Source: Anaerolineaceae bacterium
GTDB taxonomy: Bacteria; Chloroflexota; Anaerolineae; Anaerolineales; Anaerolineaceae
Length of the DNA: 64,000 nucleotides
Direction: 5' to 3'
NCBI GenBank assembly: GCA_002702705.1
Contig: PABH01000042.1
Location: 124,001-188,000 of the forward strand
Position 1 is the stretch's first letter, and every line of letters begins with the position of its first letter. The notes below the pieces were generated by a model. It was not told the origin of the DNA, made no database searches, and worked only from the letters and a program-made list of their open reading frames with translations. The position numbers were made by a program, and so were the translations under genes. Shown here one piece after another: positions 16,717 to 26,278 of this stretch.

Positions 16717-18867
16717 ATGTTAAGTGTTCTTGCTACTTTGCCAATGATCTCCGCTAGCATAACTGGCGCTATTACTGCCTTTTATCTCGTTTTAATTTTA
16801 AAGAAGCCAGACCATAAGATATATTTAAGATTTGCAATTACCGTGATGATGGTACTGTTTTACAGTTTAGCCTCCGTCGGTTTATATTCCAGTGCGGAAA
16901 TCCTGGATGCCCTGATTTGGCGAAGAATACAAACGACAGCACTAAGCCTGTTCACAATTTTCTTTTTGGATTTCATTTTTATTTATATTAACTATCAAAA
17001 AAGATCATTCGTCCGTATCATCCAAATCAGTGCATTAATCTCCATTGTTTTACAAATTGTGATAACAAATGATCTCACCTGGAAATTTTCAAATGAAAAA
17101 CTCACTACCATTCAGATCTTTAATCAAACAGCAACCTTCCCCGATATTTCTCCAGGAATCATTTCGATTATTTTATTTGCGATTGGTATTATTGCATATT
17201 TATATGTTTTGTTTATCACATTCAAACATCGTGCGTTGATATCAGGTTATAAACAAAATTTTATTGTCGCATCGGTCATTGTCTTTTTCTTGGGATTCCT
17301 GAATGATACATTAATCAGCTTTAATGTCATCCAATCAATTTATATGCTATCCATAAGTCTCTTAATTTTAATTTCTCTTATTACTTACTCCATGATAGAC
17401 ACAATAATAGTCGATGCAAGTTTAAAACAACAACTCGTAACCGCAAATCAAAAACTGGAAGAAATAACCAGCCAGTTAGAACACCGCATACAGAACCGCA
17501 CGATTGAGTTACAAGACCAGGCTGAATTTTTCCAATCCTTAATTAATAATAATCCGGTTGGTATTGCAATTATGGATAATAACGAAAAGATCATTCAAAC
17601 CAACGCCATGTTTACTGAAATCTTTGGATATGAGCAGCACGAAACACCGGGACAAGCTTTAGATAGTTTAATCGCTCCTCCAGAACGTTATGAAGCAGCA
17701 GTGGGTTTTACACAGCAAATAATGAATTTGGAAAAAATCAATGTTGTTGATGTGCGCAAGACAAAAAAAGGAGACCGGGTAACAGTAGAAATATTAGGTG
17801 TACCCGTGGTTGTTAAAGGGAAAAAAGTTGGGGGACTTGGGATTTACCAGAATATCACCAACCGCATAACTGCAGAAAAACAACTCAAAGAAAATGAAGC
17901 CAGTTATCGTAGTTTGTTTTATGATTCGCCCATCCCATTAATCGAAGAGGATTACAGCGAAGCCAGGAAAATATTACTCGAACTCAAAGAAGAGGGTATT
18001 CAGAATATCCATGAATTCTTGGTCCAGCATCCGGAACGATTAAAAGAAATTCTGTTAAAAATAAAAATTATTAAAGTAAACAATGCCGCCATAATGTTAT
18101 ATAAAGCCAAAAACAAGTTTGAACTACTTTCGAATTTAAATTTCATCATCCCTGAATCAGCCTATCCATTAATAGCAAACCAATTGGAAACCCTCTTATC
18201 AGGATCAGCACAAGTGGTATCAGAACTTGATAACCAGGATCTAAATGGGGAAATAATTCACGCCATCATTCATATCACCATCGCACCAGGATATGAAGAC
18301 AGCTGGGAAAAAGTATTTGTATCGATTATTGATAATACGGAAAGAAAAATAAACCAGCAATATCTTGAATACTTATCATCACATGATCAATTAACCGGAC
18401 TGGCCAATCGTAATTTATTATTTGAACGACTGCAACATGCCATCAAAGTAGCTCATCGAAATGAGACTTCAATCGCCGTGTTTTTTATTGACTTGGATGG
18501 CTTTAAGACCATCAACGATCTTCATGGCCATTATATTGGAGATCAATTATTGATTCAGGCTGCCAAACGGTTAACCGCTAGTCTTCGTGATTCCGACACA
18601 ATTTCTCGGGTAGGTGGAGATGAATTTGTATTAATTCTTGAAAATTTTAAAGAACCAGAAATCTTACCGATGGTTGCCGATAAAATTCTAAAAATCATTT
18701 CTCGCCCTTATGAAATTGAAGATTTACGCTGTCAGATTACCACCAGCATCGGTATCAGCCTTTATCCAAAACACAGTAAAAACCCGGAAGAATTGATTTC
18801 TCTTGCCGATACCGCCATGTATGAAGCAAAACACAAAGGCAAAAATCAGTATTATATAGCACATTAA
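16717..18867 (+). CDS. membrane sensor diguanylate cyclase (7TM-PAS-PAS-GGDEF)
   Basis: This 716-residue protein begins with about seven membrane helices (residues 5-235), then a coiled coil (KLEEITSQLEHRIQNRTIELQDQ). Two PAS-like regions follow (about 270-385, with NPVGIAIMDNNEKIIQTN; about 395-545) and a GGDEF domain (about 550-715). SRVGGDEFVLIL holds an intact GGDEF active site, and the product-inhibition site RxxD is present (RDSD, five residues before GGDEF). No EAL domain is seen, so it should make cyclic-di-GMP from GTP at the inner membrane. A TATAAT at 16704-16709 ends only seven bases before the ATG and no Shine-Dalgarno is visible, so the message may be leaderless. Confidence 0.9.
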   Translation: MLSVLATLPMISASITGAITAFYLVLILKKPDHKIYLRFAITVMMVLFYSLASVGLYSSAEILDALIWRRIQTTALSLFTIFFLDFIFIYINYQKRSFVRIIQISALISIVLQIVITNDLTWKFSNEKLTTIQIFNQTATFPDISPGIISIILFAIGIIAYLYVLFITFKHRALISGYKQNFIVASVIVFFLGFLNDTLISFNVIQSIYMLSISLLILISLITYSMIDTIIVDASLKQQLVTANQKLEEITSQLEHRIQNRTIELQDQAEFFQSLINNNPVGIAIMDNNEKIIQTNAMFTEIFGYEQHETPGQALDSLIAPPERYEAAVGFTQQIMNLEKINVVDVRKTKKGDRVTVEILGVPVVVKGKKVGGLGIYQNITNRITAEKQLKENEASYRSLFYDSPIPLIEEDYSEARKILLELKEEGIQNIHEFLVQHPERLKEILLKIKIIKVNNAAIMLYKAKNKFELLSNLNFIIPESAYPLIANQLETLLSGSAQVVSELDNQDLNGEIIHAIIHITIAPGYEDSWEKVFVSIIDNTERKINQQYLEYLSSHDQLTGLANRNLLFERLQHAIKVAHRNETSIAVFFIDLDGFKTINDLHGHYIGDQLLIQAAKRLTASLRDSDTISRVGGDEFVLILENFKEPEILPMVADKILKIISRPYEIEDLRCQITTSIGISLYPKHSKNPEELISLADTAMYEAKHKGKNQYYIAH

Positions 18868-19032
18868 GATTAATTCATGATTTGATAATGGTTTATAAAT
18901 TTTACGAGGGAAATTCCGATATAAAGGTTATGGCTGCGATTAAGTTTGGAATGGTTTTTCATTCAATAGTTATTTTTTATGATTCAAGGTTATACTAATT
19001 TGTAATACAACAATTTTATGGAGTTTGAGTAA

Positions 19033-20760
19033 ATGCATATTCTAAGCGCCGCGCAAGAATCACTTCTTCAACGGGAACGGATCGTTCTGAATGACCTGCA
19101 ATTATTAGTTACTTCTTTTCATGGCTCTAAAGATGATCTTTTTACATTAAAAACTTCCATTCAACAAATGGATGACTTTTTCCTTTTGGTTATTGTGGGA
19201 GAATTTAATGCCGGAAAAAGTTCTTTCATTAATGCTTTACTCGGTGCGAAAGTTCTCAAAGAAGGGGTTACACCCACAACTACCAAAATCAATATCATTC
19301 GTTATGGCGAAAATCATTCCGAGCAGGTTATTGATGAAAATACCTTATTATTAAAAGAACCAGCAGCCCTTCTAAGTGAAATCAGCATTGTTGACACCCC
19401 CGGCACAAATGCCATTATCCGTGAGCATGAAAAGATCACCAGCCAGTTTATACCGCGCTCAGATTTGGTCTTATTTATCACTTCAGCAGATAGGCCGCTC
19501 TCTGAAAGTGAACGCACTTTTTTGGAAACCATTCGAGATTGGGGTAAAAAATTAGTCGTCATTATTAACAAAGTTGATTTGGTTGAATCGAGTGAAGAGA
19601 TTGAACAAATCGAAGATTTTGTGACTGAAAACATTAAATCCTTACTAGGGATACATACGGAAGTATTTCCAATCAGCGCTAAAAAAGCGCTCAACGCAAA
19701 ACTTGGTGAACCAAAATTGTGGCAAGAAAGTCGATTTGAAGCAGTAGAAAATCATATTCGTTCCATCCTCGATGAAGAAGGGCGCATTAAACTCAAACTA
19801 CAAAATCCCCTGGGTGTGGGTTTAAACCTCGCAAATCGTTATCAAAAAGTGATTCAAGAACGTTTGGTTATCCTAGAAGATGATATTGAGACCATTCATA
19901 ATATTGAAAATCAGTCCAAACTTCACAAAGAAGATATGCTGCACGATTTTGAATTTCGCATGGCTGATATCGAAAACATTTTATTTGGAATGGAACAGCG
20001 TGGGCAGCAGTTTTTTGATGAATACCTACGCATTGGGCGTATTCCTGATTTAATCAACAAAAACAAAATTCAAGACGCCTTTACCAAAACCGTGATTACG
20101 GATGTATCCCGCCAAATTGAAGTAAAAGTAGATGAATTAATTGATTGGATGATTGACCGGGATTTTCGCCAATGGAAAGCAATTATGGATCACCTTTCCA
20201 AACGCAAACAAAAATATGATGAAAAAATTATCGGGGACCCAATTAATACCACCTTTAATTATGATCGCAGTTTTTTAATAGAAAGCGTAGCCAAAGAAGC
20301 AGAACGAATTGTTGCAGATTATGATAGGGAAAAAGAAGCTTCGGAAATTGCTTCTGGAGCTCAAAATGCAGTGGCTGCGGCGGCTGCTATTGAAGTGGGT
20401 GCCATTGGGCTGGGCACGTTAATTACTATTTTGGCAACCACCCTTTCAGCTGATGTGACCGGCATTTTGGTTGCCAGCGGTGTAGCCATACTAGGATTAT
20501 TTGTCATTCCTTCCCGGCGCAGAAAAGCAAACCGGGAAATGAGCAGGAAAATCCAACAATTAAAAGTTAACCTAACCACGAGTCTACAAAAAAAGTTCAG
20601 TACTGAAATCGATCGCAGTTTGGATCGAATCCATAACGCAATTCTCCCGTATACCCGATTTGTTCGGGCAGAACGAGCCAACCTTGAAGAAACGCAGTTA
20701 GCTTTAGAGGAAATCCAAAAAGAAATTCTGGATATTCAAAATCAAATTAACCAATGGTAA
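19033..20760 (+). CDS. bacterial dynamin-like GTPase
   Basis: This 575-residue protein has the dynamin-type G domain: G1 GEFNAGKSS at residues 56-64, G2 around TPTTTKIN, G3 VDTPGTN, and G4 NKVD. Helical stalk segments follow. A strongly hydrophobic pair of segments near residues 440-495 (ending LFVIPSRRR) resembles the membrane-inserting paddle of bacterial dynamin-like proteins, and a C-terminal coiled coil ends the protein. The family remodels or protects membranes. It stands alone, GGAG precedes the ATG, and no partner DLP gene is adjacent, although many bacterial DLPs occur in pairs. Confidence 0.87.
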   Translation: MHILSAAQESLLQRERIVLNDLQLLVTSFHGSKDDLFTLKTSIQQMDDFFLLVIVGEFNAGKSSFINALLGAKVLKEGVTPTTTKINIIRYGENHSEQVIDENTLLLKEPAALLSEISIVDTPGTNAIIREHEKITSQFIPRSDLVLFITSADRPLSESERTFLETIRDWGKKLVVIINKVDLVESSEEIEQIEDFVTENIKSLLGIHTEVFPISAKKALNAKLGEPKLWQESRFEAVENHIRSILDEEGRIKLKLQNPLGVGLNLANRYQKVIQERLVILEDDIETIHNIENQSKLHKEDMLHDFEFRMADIENILFGMEQRGQQFFDEYLRIGRIPDLINKNKIQDAFTKTVITDVSRQIEVKVDELIDWMIDRDFRQWKAIMDHLSKRKQKYDEKIIGDPINTTFNYDRSFLIESVAKEAERIVADYDREKEASEIASGAQNAVAAAAAIEVGAIGLGTLITILATTLSADVTGILVASGVAILGLFVIPSRRRKANREMSRKIQQLKVNLTTSLQKKFSTEIDRSLDRIHNAILPYTRFVRAERANLEETQLALEEIQKEILDIQNQINQW

Positions 20761-20806
20761 GTTTTTGTTCAATCCACCTGGACACATCTGTAATTATAGA
20801 TATATC

Positions 20807-21025
20807 TTACTCACGCCAGGCTTTTTCTTTCTTTTCTTCATAATGATCAAAAGCCTGTTTCAAGCCGCCGATCACTTCTGCAGCTGTCTCAAACATGGCT
20901 TCCGCCTGGGGGTCCTCAAATTTATCAATATCTTCCCGTAAGTGATTGATCAGTTCATCAAATTTTTCTTTCACATAATGGGTATGATGATGCACTGTTT
21001 GTTCAGAATTCTTATTTTCTTTCAT
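20807..21025 (-). CDS. small charged protein of unknown function
   Basis: The 72-residue product starts MKENKNSEQTVHHHTHYVKE and is rich in Glu, Lys, His and Asp. It is predicted to be mainly helical, with no membrane segment and no Cys. I do not recognise a family. AGG sits six bases before the ATG, and a perfect 9-bp-arm palindrome lies about 16 bases upstream of the start. It points away from the aldolase gene and converges on the dynamin-like gene. Confidence 0.65.
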   Translation of the reverse strand: MKENKNSEQTVHHHTHYVKEKFDELINHLREDIDKFEDPQAEAMFETAAEVIGGLKQAFDHYEEKKEKAWRE

Positions 21026-21452
21026 TTCAACCTACTTTCATAATGGATTTAATCCATTATTTAAATTAATACCACTTTCTAAAAATTTAATCGATACGCA
21101 GTATGCCTACATTGGATTAGGGGTTTTACCCAGATGACGAAAGCCGTTCATGTTTACCGAATAAACCATGGAAATAATCCTCATTATAGGTAAAGGTGCA
21201 GCAGCAGGTGTACACACTGATACATTTCCTTTCTATTTCAAAACTTCGTTCTTAAGCAAGTTTGGTAAGTCCATATGTTTTAATAAATAGAGGTGCAAAC
21301 TCTTTATTCCAAACAGCATATGCTTGTTCGGATAGGTGGCATTTCATCCAATTTTGATTTACAATCTAATAAGATAATTAGTCAAGTCACCGAAGAAAGA
21401 AGGGTAATTCATCTTTTATTCGGCAGCTCAATACTCAAATAAGGAGTCACAA
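21026..21452 (+). other. 427-base intergenic region between divergent genes
   Basis: This gap separates the small minus-strand gene from the aldolase. Apart from the palindrome at 21041-21059 and the ribosome binding site AAGGAG before 21453, I see no ORF with a ribosome binding site, no tRNA and no clear riboswitch fold. Promoters for both genes must lie here, but none matches consensus well. Confidence 0.5.
21041..21059. promoter_or_regulatory. 19-base palindrome upstream of the small unknown gene
   Basis: TAATGGATT and AATCCATTA flank a single central T. The perfect 9-bp arms suit a dimeric repressor operator or a small hairpin in the 5' leader of the minus-strand gene. Confidence 0.45.
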
Positions 21453-22403
21453 ATGATTGTCAGCACGAAAAAATTATTTGAACACGCTTATGGTAAATAC
21501 GCTATCGGCGCATATAATATTAATAACCTGGAACAAACCATGGGGTTGTTCCGTGGAAACATGGACAGCCAGGCCCCCTTCATTATCCAAATCAGTAAGG
21601 GTGCTCGATCTTATACGGACAAACGAATGTTGGAAGCCATTATTCGGGCTGCTGACGAAATTTTCCCAGATGCAGTGTTTGCAGTCCACTTGGACCACGG
21701 TGATGAACAAACCGCATATGATTGTATTGAATCCGGATTTTATAGTTCAGTCATGATCGATGCCAGTCACGAAGACTTTGAAACGAATATTGCCATTACC
21801 AGACGGGTTGTTGATGCAGCCCATGCCAAAGGAATTGTCGTAGAAGCTGAACTTGGAATGCTGGGTGGAGTGGAAGAACATGTGGCAGTCAGCGAAGCCG
21901 ATGCCAAACTAACCGATCCTGATCAAGCCAAAGAATTCGTAGAACGTAGTGGATGTGATTCTTTAGCTTGTGCCATTGGAACCAGCCACGGGGCTTTTAA
22001 ATTCTCCGGCAATCAAGGCCTGCGCTTTGACGTTTTATCCCAGATTCAAAATCGTCTGCCCGGTTTTCCGCTGGTGATGCATGGTTCTAGTTCTGTACCT
22101 CAAGAGGAAGTGGAGCGTATCAACGCTGCTGGTGGTCAAATTAAAGGTGCAAAAGGGGTGGATGCAGACCAATTCAAACGAGCGGCAGAACTTGGCGTTA
22201 CCAAAATCAATATTGATACCGATGGAAGGTTAGTCTGGACTCGGGTACACCGCGAATTTTTCGCTAACAAACCGGAAAACTTTGATCTCCGTCCGCCAGG
22301 AAAAGAATTTATGGCTGAATACGCAAAGTTTATTGCCGGTAAAAATGAAAAATTAGGGAGCGCTGGCCAATTACCCGCAGTCAAGAAGATGCTGCAAGGA
22401 TAA
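21453..22403 (+). CDS. fba: class II fructose-bisphosphate aldolase
   Basis: This 316-residue zinc-dependent aldolase has the first metal ligand region FAVHLDHGDE (about 80-89), a second signature VEAELGMLGGVEEH (about 132-145), LVMHGSSSVPQEE (about 208-220) and KINIDTDGRL (about 250-259). It cleaves fructose-1,6-bisphosphate to DHAP and glyceraldehyde-3-phosphate in glycolysis and gluconeogenesis. AAGGAG at 21439-21444 fits the ATG at 21453. It is monocistronic with a strong terminator. The family also includes tagatose-bisphosphate and other aldolases, but the length and motifs fit the fructose type. Confidence 0.92.
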   Translation: MIVSTKKLFEHAYGKYAIGAYNINNLEQTMGLFRGNMDSQAPFIIQISKGARSYTDKRMLEAIIRAADEIFPDAVFAVHLDHGDEQTAYDCIESGFYSSVMIDASHEDFETNIAITRRVVDAAHAKGIVVEAELGMLGGVEEHVAVSEADAKLTDPDQAKEFVERSGCDSLACAIGTSHGAFKFSGNQGLRFDVLSQIQNRLPGFPLVMHGSSSVPQEEVERINAAGGQIKGAKGVDADQFKRAAELGVTKINIDTDGRLVWTRVHREFFANKPENFDLRPPGKEFMAEYAKFIAGKNEKLGSAGQLPAVKKMLQG

Positions 22404-22421
22404 GTTTTTTAGGAATACATT

Positions 22422-22455
22422 AAACGGCGGTGGATAAAACCACCGCCGTTTTTTA
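22422..22455 (+). terminator. rho-independent terminator after fba
   Basis: A perfect 12-bp stem AAACGGCGGTGG/CCACCGCCGTTT (22422-22433, 22440-22451) with a 6-base loop is followed by a T-run. Confidence 0.95.
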
Positions 22456-22475
22456 TCAATGGTAAAATAAGATTT

Positions 22476-22994
22476 ATGGAAATTGAACGAAAAATAGAAA
22501 CTACTCTACCACTTGATATTTTAATTAAACCGATTGACAATCTGGATCAAGATTGGATACCTTTTGAACAAGGACCTGGTATTTTTCTCATTCCTGAAAA
22601 CCATGTAGCCATGGTAGAAATTCAAAATTTACATGATGATGTTGTTCCCACTTTGGTAGAAGAGATCGCTGATTGTTCCGTCCTTCTGGAATTAAACTTA
22701 AGTGAAAATCGCAATGTCGGCAATGAAGGCATGCGCTGGATTAAAAATCTGACCTATATTAGCCGCTTAAACCTGAGTGCCTGCGGAGTTAATGATCGTG
22801 GTTTAGACTGGATTATCCCGATGCGCAACGTAACCTTTTTAGACCTTAGCTACTGTACCCGGATAACCGACATTGGCATTAAAAAATTAGATCAAATGCG
22901 CAGCTTGGAAGAACTATACATACGTGGGATACCAAGAATTACCCATGCTGCCGTTAAAAGAATAGAACGCCGAAATTTATTGATTCGACGTTAA
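22476..22994 (+). CDS. small leucine-rich-repeat-like protein
   Basis: The 172-residue protein has about 55 residues of unassigned N-terminal sequence, then four to five repeats of the cysteine-containing/RNase-inhibitor-like LRR type. These include LLELNLSENRNVGNEGMRWI, ISRLNLSACGVNDRGLDWI, VTFLDLSYCTRITDIGIKKL and LEELYIRGIPRITHAAVKRI, in the pattern xxLxLSxCxxITDxGL. No signal peptide or membrane segment is seen, so it is probably a cytoplasmic protein-binding module. It begins 20 bases after the aldolase terminator; the ribosome binding site is weak. Function is unknown. Confidence 0.75.
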   Translation: MEIERKIETTLPLDILIKPIDNLDQDWIPFEQGPGIFLIPENHVAMVEIQNLHDDVVPTLVEEIADCSVLLELNLSENRNVGNEGMRWIKNLTYISRLNLSACGVNDRGLDWIIPMRNVTFLDLSYCTRITDIGIKKLDQMRSLEELYIRGIPRITHAAVKRIERRNLLIRR

Positions 22995-23080
22995 CCCAAA
23001 AGAACTTCCTATATAAAGTGTTCCAAAATCTGGCATGTGAAAACACCTCTTCGTTCTTTCCATTGTGGTCTTAAATAAAA

Positions 23081-23133
23081 CTCCCGCTGGATAGGTTTCC
23101 ACTCTTAACGAACGGATTTGTTTCCAGCGGGAG
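23081..23133 (-). terminator. terminator of the copper operon
   Basis: An 11-bp perfect inverted repeat CTCCCGCTGGA/TCCAGCGGGAG lies just beyond the copA stop codon. On the minus strand the stem is followed by TTTTATTTAA. Confidence 0.8.
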
Positions 23134-23143
23134 AAGAGATTAC

Positions 23144-25564
23144 TTAAATTTGTTTTCTTCGCAGCCTTAAACTATTACTGACAACAAACACACTGCTAAA
23201 CGCCATTGCCCCTGCTGCTAACATGGGATTTAAAAAGCCCAATGCTGCCGCCGGAATCAAAATGATGTTATAGATAAAGGCCCAAAACAAATTTTGTTTG
23301 ATGGTTCGTAATGTGAAACGCGATAACTTCACGGCACTTGCAACACTATGCAATTCACCACCCATCAACACAACAGGAGCAGATGCCATCGCTACATCCG
23401 TACCGGTCCCAATTGCCATACCCACATCAGCCTGAGCCAAAGCGGGAGCATCATTGATACCATCCCCTACCATAGCGACAAATTCACCTTGTTCTTGTAA
23501 CTGTTTTATCTTGGAAGATTTATCAGCTGGCAGCACTTCTGCAATTACCTCATCAACACCTACTTGTGCAGCTACCGCTTTAGCAGTTTGTACGTTATCA
23601 CCAGTCAGCATAATCGTCTTTAAACCTAATTGTTGTAGCTCAAGAATTGCTTCTGCAGAGCTGTCTTTGACTGTATCCGCCACTGCGATTAAACCTCGGA
23701 TGACACGGTCAATCGAAACGACCATTACGGTTTTTGCCTGAGATTGTAAGGTATTTATATCAGATTGGATGCGGCTGATATCCCAGCCTTCTTGATTTGC
23801 CATACGCAAATTACCGATCTGAATTTCAGAACCATCGATTACCGCAGAAACACCGGAACCTACCACCGCAGTAAATTGATCAGGATCACTTAATTTTAAT
23901 CCACGCTGGTTGGCTTCCGCCAATATCGCTTCACCCAGCGGGTGTTCACTACCTTTTTCTACGGATGCTGCCAACCGTAATAATTCGTTCTGATCACCAT
24001 CAAATTCAACCAGGATGATATCGGTTACTGCGGGTTGTCCGCGGGTGATCGTGCCGGTTTTATCTAAAACGATACTTTGTAAACGTCCAGCACGTTCCAG
24101 TGATTCACTGGATTTAAACAAAATGCCGCGTTCAGCACCTAAACCAGTGCCCACCATCACTGCGGTCGGGGTGGCTAAACCCATCGCGCACGGGCAGGCA
24201 ATAACCAGCACAGCGACCATCCGAATCAAAGCTCTTGTAAATTGACTCACTTCTGCATTCGCAGCCTCTGGCACAATAAAAAACCACACCAAAAAAGTGA
24301 TTAATGCCAAAACAATGACTGCGGGTACAAATACTGCGGAAATTTGATCCGCCAGTTTTTGAATAGAAGCCTTACTGCCCTGGGCTTCTTCCACCAATCG
24401 AATAATCTGTGCTAAAACCGTATCTTTGCCAATACGCGTTGTTTTGAATCGGATTAAACCCAATTTATTTAACGTTGCACCTGTTACCATATCACCTGGA
24501 TGTTTATCAACCGGCAGAGATTCACCTGTTAACATCGATTCATCCACACTGGTTTCGCCTTGAATCACGATACCGTCCACCGGAATTTTCTCTCCAGGGC
24601 GTACGATGACTTCATCTCCAACCAATACATCTTCAATCGGAATATCGGTTTCGACGCCATTTCGCACAACTCGGGCTGTTTTTGCTCGTAAACCCATTAG
24701 TTTTTTAATGGCTTCACTGGTTCGCCCTTTCGCTCTGGCTTCCAGAAATTTTCCCAATTTAATCAGGGTAATAATCACGGCTGCTGTTTCAAAATAGACA
24801 TGGCCAGGGATTAACCCAAATACAATGGGTAAGGAATATAAATACGCCGCAGAAGAGCCCATCACCACCAATACATCCATATTGGCTGCGCCATTACGCA
24901 AAGACTTGTACGCCCCCACGTAATACTGCCATCCAACGTAAAATTGGACAGGTGTTGCCAGGACCAGCATCAACCAGTTCACCCATTCTGCATGCGCCCA
25001 CATACCCAATAAACCAAAATCTCTCCCCATGGAAAGTAAAAAGAGGGGCACAGTAAAGATCAGGCCAACCGTTAATAAATGACGCTGCTGGTTGATTTCT
25101 GCTTCACGGGCTTGGGCTTCTACATCCAAATCCTGATCCCCCATCAAAACTGCTTCAAATCCGGCAGATTGGATTTGCTGCCGGATTTCATTGTTACTAA
25201 TAACGGTAGGGATAAACTGGATTCTTGCACGTTGCGTCGTAAATTGAATGGAAACTTCAGTGATACCGTCAATTTTGGATAAAGTCTTTTCCAAACGGCG
25301 GGCGTCATTATCATCACTCATCCGTTTGACCCAAAACTCTGCTTCACCAGATGCAACCCCATAACCAGCTCGTTCTACCCGGCCAATTACGGATGATAAA
25401 TTAACCAGGCTGGGGTCGTAAGCAATGGTGGCCCTCTCGGATGAAAGGTTAACTACTGCTGAATCGACCCCTTTTTCCTTTTTTATATTCCGTTCAACAG
25501 CAGCAACACAATTCGCACAGGTCATCCCGGTAATCGGTAAGACTATATGTTTTTGTTCTGCCAA
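23144..25564 (-). CDS. copA: Cu(+) exporting P1B-1 ATPase
   Basis: This 806-residue P-type ATPase has an N-terminal heavy-metal domain with GMTCANC (about residues 13-19). A second HMA-like domain (about 75-145) has lost the Cys pair: the motif reads RMSDDND. Membrane helices follow, then the transmembrane metal site [11 protein letters not shown], the phosphorylation site [16 protein letters not shown] in the nucleotide domain, and [14 protein letters not shown]. The last helices carry YN (FIYNI) and a MAFSS motif, as in Cu(I)-specific P1B-1 pumps. It exports cytoplasmic Cu(I). It lies 15 bases after copZ in a csoR-copZ-copA operon. Confidence 0.95.
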   Translation of the reverse strand: MAEQKHIVLPITGMTCANCVAAVERNIKKEKGVDSAVVNLSSERATIAYDPSLVNLSSVIGRVERAGYGVASGEAEFWVKRMSDDNDARRLEKTLSKIDGITEVSIQFTTQRARIQFIPTVISNNEIRQQIQSAGFEAVLMGDQDLDVEAQAREAEINQQRHLLTVGLIFTVPLFLLSMGRDFGLLGMWAHAEWVNWLMLVLATPVQFYVGWQYYVGAYKSLRNGAANMDVLVVMGSSAAYLYSLPIVFGLIPGHVYFETAAVIITLIKLGKFLEARAKGRTSEAIKKLMGLRAKTARVVRNGVETDIPIEDVLVGDEVIVRPGEKIPVDGIVIQGETSVDESMLTGESLPVDKHPGDMVTGATLNKLGLIRFKTTRIGKDTVLAQIIRLVEEAQGSKASIQKLADQISAVFVPAVIVLALITFLVWFFIVPEAANAEVSQFTRALIRMVAVLVIACPCAMGLATPTAVMVGTGLGAERGILFKSSESLERAGRLQSIVLDKTGTITRGQPAVTDIILVEFDGDQNELLRLAASVEKGSEHPLGEAILAEANQRGLKLSDPDQFTAVVGSGVSAVIDGSEIQIGNLRMANQEGWDISRIQSDINTLQSQAKTVMVVSIDRVIRGLIAVADTVKDSSAEAILELQQLGLKTIMLTGDNVQTAKAVAAQVGVDEVIAEVLPADKSSKIKQLQEQGEFVAMVGDGINDAPALAQADVGMAIGTGTDVAMASAPVVLMGGELHSVASAVKLSRFTLRTIKQNLFWAFIYNIILIPAAALGFLNPMLAAGAMAFSSVFVVSNSLRLRRKQI

Positions 25565-25579
25565 AACTACTCCTTTATT

Positions 25580-25786
25580 TTACGAAGCGACTGGATAATT
25601 GATCTCTTTCAATAAATCCTTAATCTGTTCTTCTGTTGCGGGATCACCAAAGGTAATCGTTGCCTGTTTGGTATCGGAAGAAGCTTTCACTTCCTGCACA
25701 CCTTCTAAATCGCTAACTTCTGTTTCAATCGTGTGGACACAATGTCCGCAATTAATACCGGGTATTGAATAAGTAACAGTCTTCAT
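25580..25786 (-). CDS. copZ: copper chaperone CopZ (HMA domain)
   Basis: This 68-residue single HMA domain carries the metal motif GINCGHC and the VKASSDTKQATITFGD strand typical of CopZ. It carries Cu(I) to CopA or the regulator. The ATG at 25786 is chosen because AAAGGAG ends eight bases before it; a GTG three codons upstream would overlap that ribosome binding site. It sits between csoR and copA, spaced by about 15 bases on each side. Confidence 0.92.
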   Translation of the reverse strand: MKTVTYSIPGINCGHCVHTIETEVSDLEGVQEVKASSDTKQATITFGDPATEEQIKDLLKEINYPVAS

Positions 25787-25803
25787 GAAGATCACTCCTT
25801 TGT

Positions 25804-26076
25804 TTATATTTTTTGAGTAGCATCAAAAACTTCACTGATCTCTTTTAACACACGTTCTCGTTCAGATGGATCTTCACCTCGAACCGCGGTAATTAAGCAG
25901 GAATTCAGATGCTCGGTTAATATTTTGGAACTTAGTTTGTTTAAGGATGCTTGCACAGCCTGAATCTGACGAATGACATCAATACAATACGCATCATCGT
26001 CCACCATCCGTTGAACGCCGCGCAAATGACCTTCTGCCGTTTTTAATCTCCGTATGATATCTTTATGGTTGTGCAT
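25804..26076 (-). CDS. csoR: CsoR-type copper-sensing repressor
   Basis: The product is a 90-residue all-helical DUF156 repressor starting MHNHKDIIRRLKTAEGHLRGVQRMV. The Cu(I) ligand set Cys-His-Cys is present: Cys in DDAYCIDV, then His and Cys in LTEHLNSC. On Cu(I) binding CsoR leaves the operator and derepresses export. An in-frame start 22 codons upstream (26142) would begin inside the promoter and translate the operator, so the ATG at 26076 is preferred; GGAGG lies just upstream. It is the first gene of the copper operon and probably autoregulated. Confidence 0.93.
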   Translation of the reverse strand: MHNHKDIIRRLKTAEGHLRGVQRMVDDDAYCIDVIRQIQAVQASLNKLSSKILTEHLNSCLITAVRGEDPSERERVLKEISEVFDATQKI

Positions 26077-26106
26077 AAATCCTCCGTTTCCCCAATTTCT
26101 GGGGTT

Positions 26107-26132
26107 GTACCCCCCCCAGGGGGGATGGGTAT
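26107..26132. promoter_or_regulatory. CsoR operator upstream of csoR-copZ-copA
   Basis: GTACCC followed by a C-run, AGG, a G-run and ATGGGTAT forms an inverted repeat with GTACCC/GGGTAT ends, the C/G-tract architecture described for CsoR operators. It lies between the -10 element and the csoR start, where a bound repressor would block transcription. Confidence 0.8.
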
Positions 26133-26137
26133 AAATA

Positions 26138-26165
26138 ATCATACCATTTATATAAATATTGTCAA
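26138..26165 (-). promoter_or_regulatory. promoter of the copper operon
   Basis: Read on the minus strand, a perfect -35 TTGACA (26160-26165) and TATGAT (26138-26143) are separated by 16 bases. The CsoR-type operator begins right after the -10. Confidence 0.85.
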
Positions 26166-26278
26166 GTGGTGTGATAACTTACATTACACATGTTTTTTAT
26201 TTTCCCTTCCCTTTATTTCAATTCTTAATGTACAATGCGAATAATTAGCAAGTCATAAATAAGATAAAATAGGAATCT

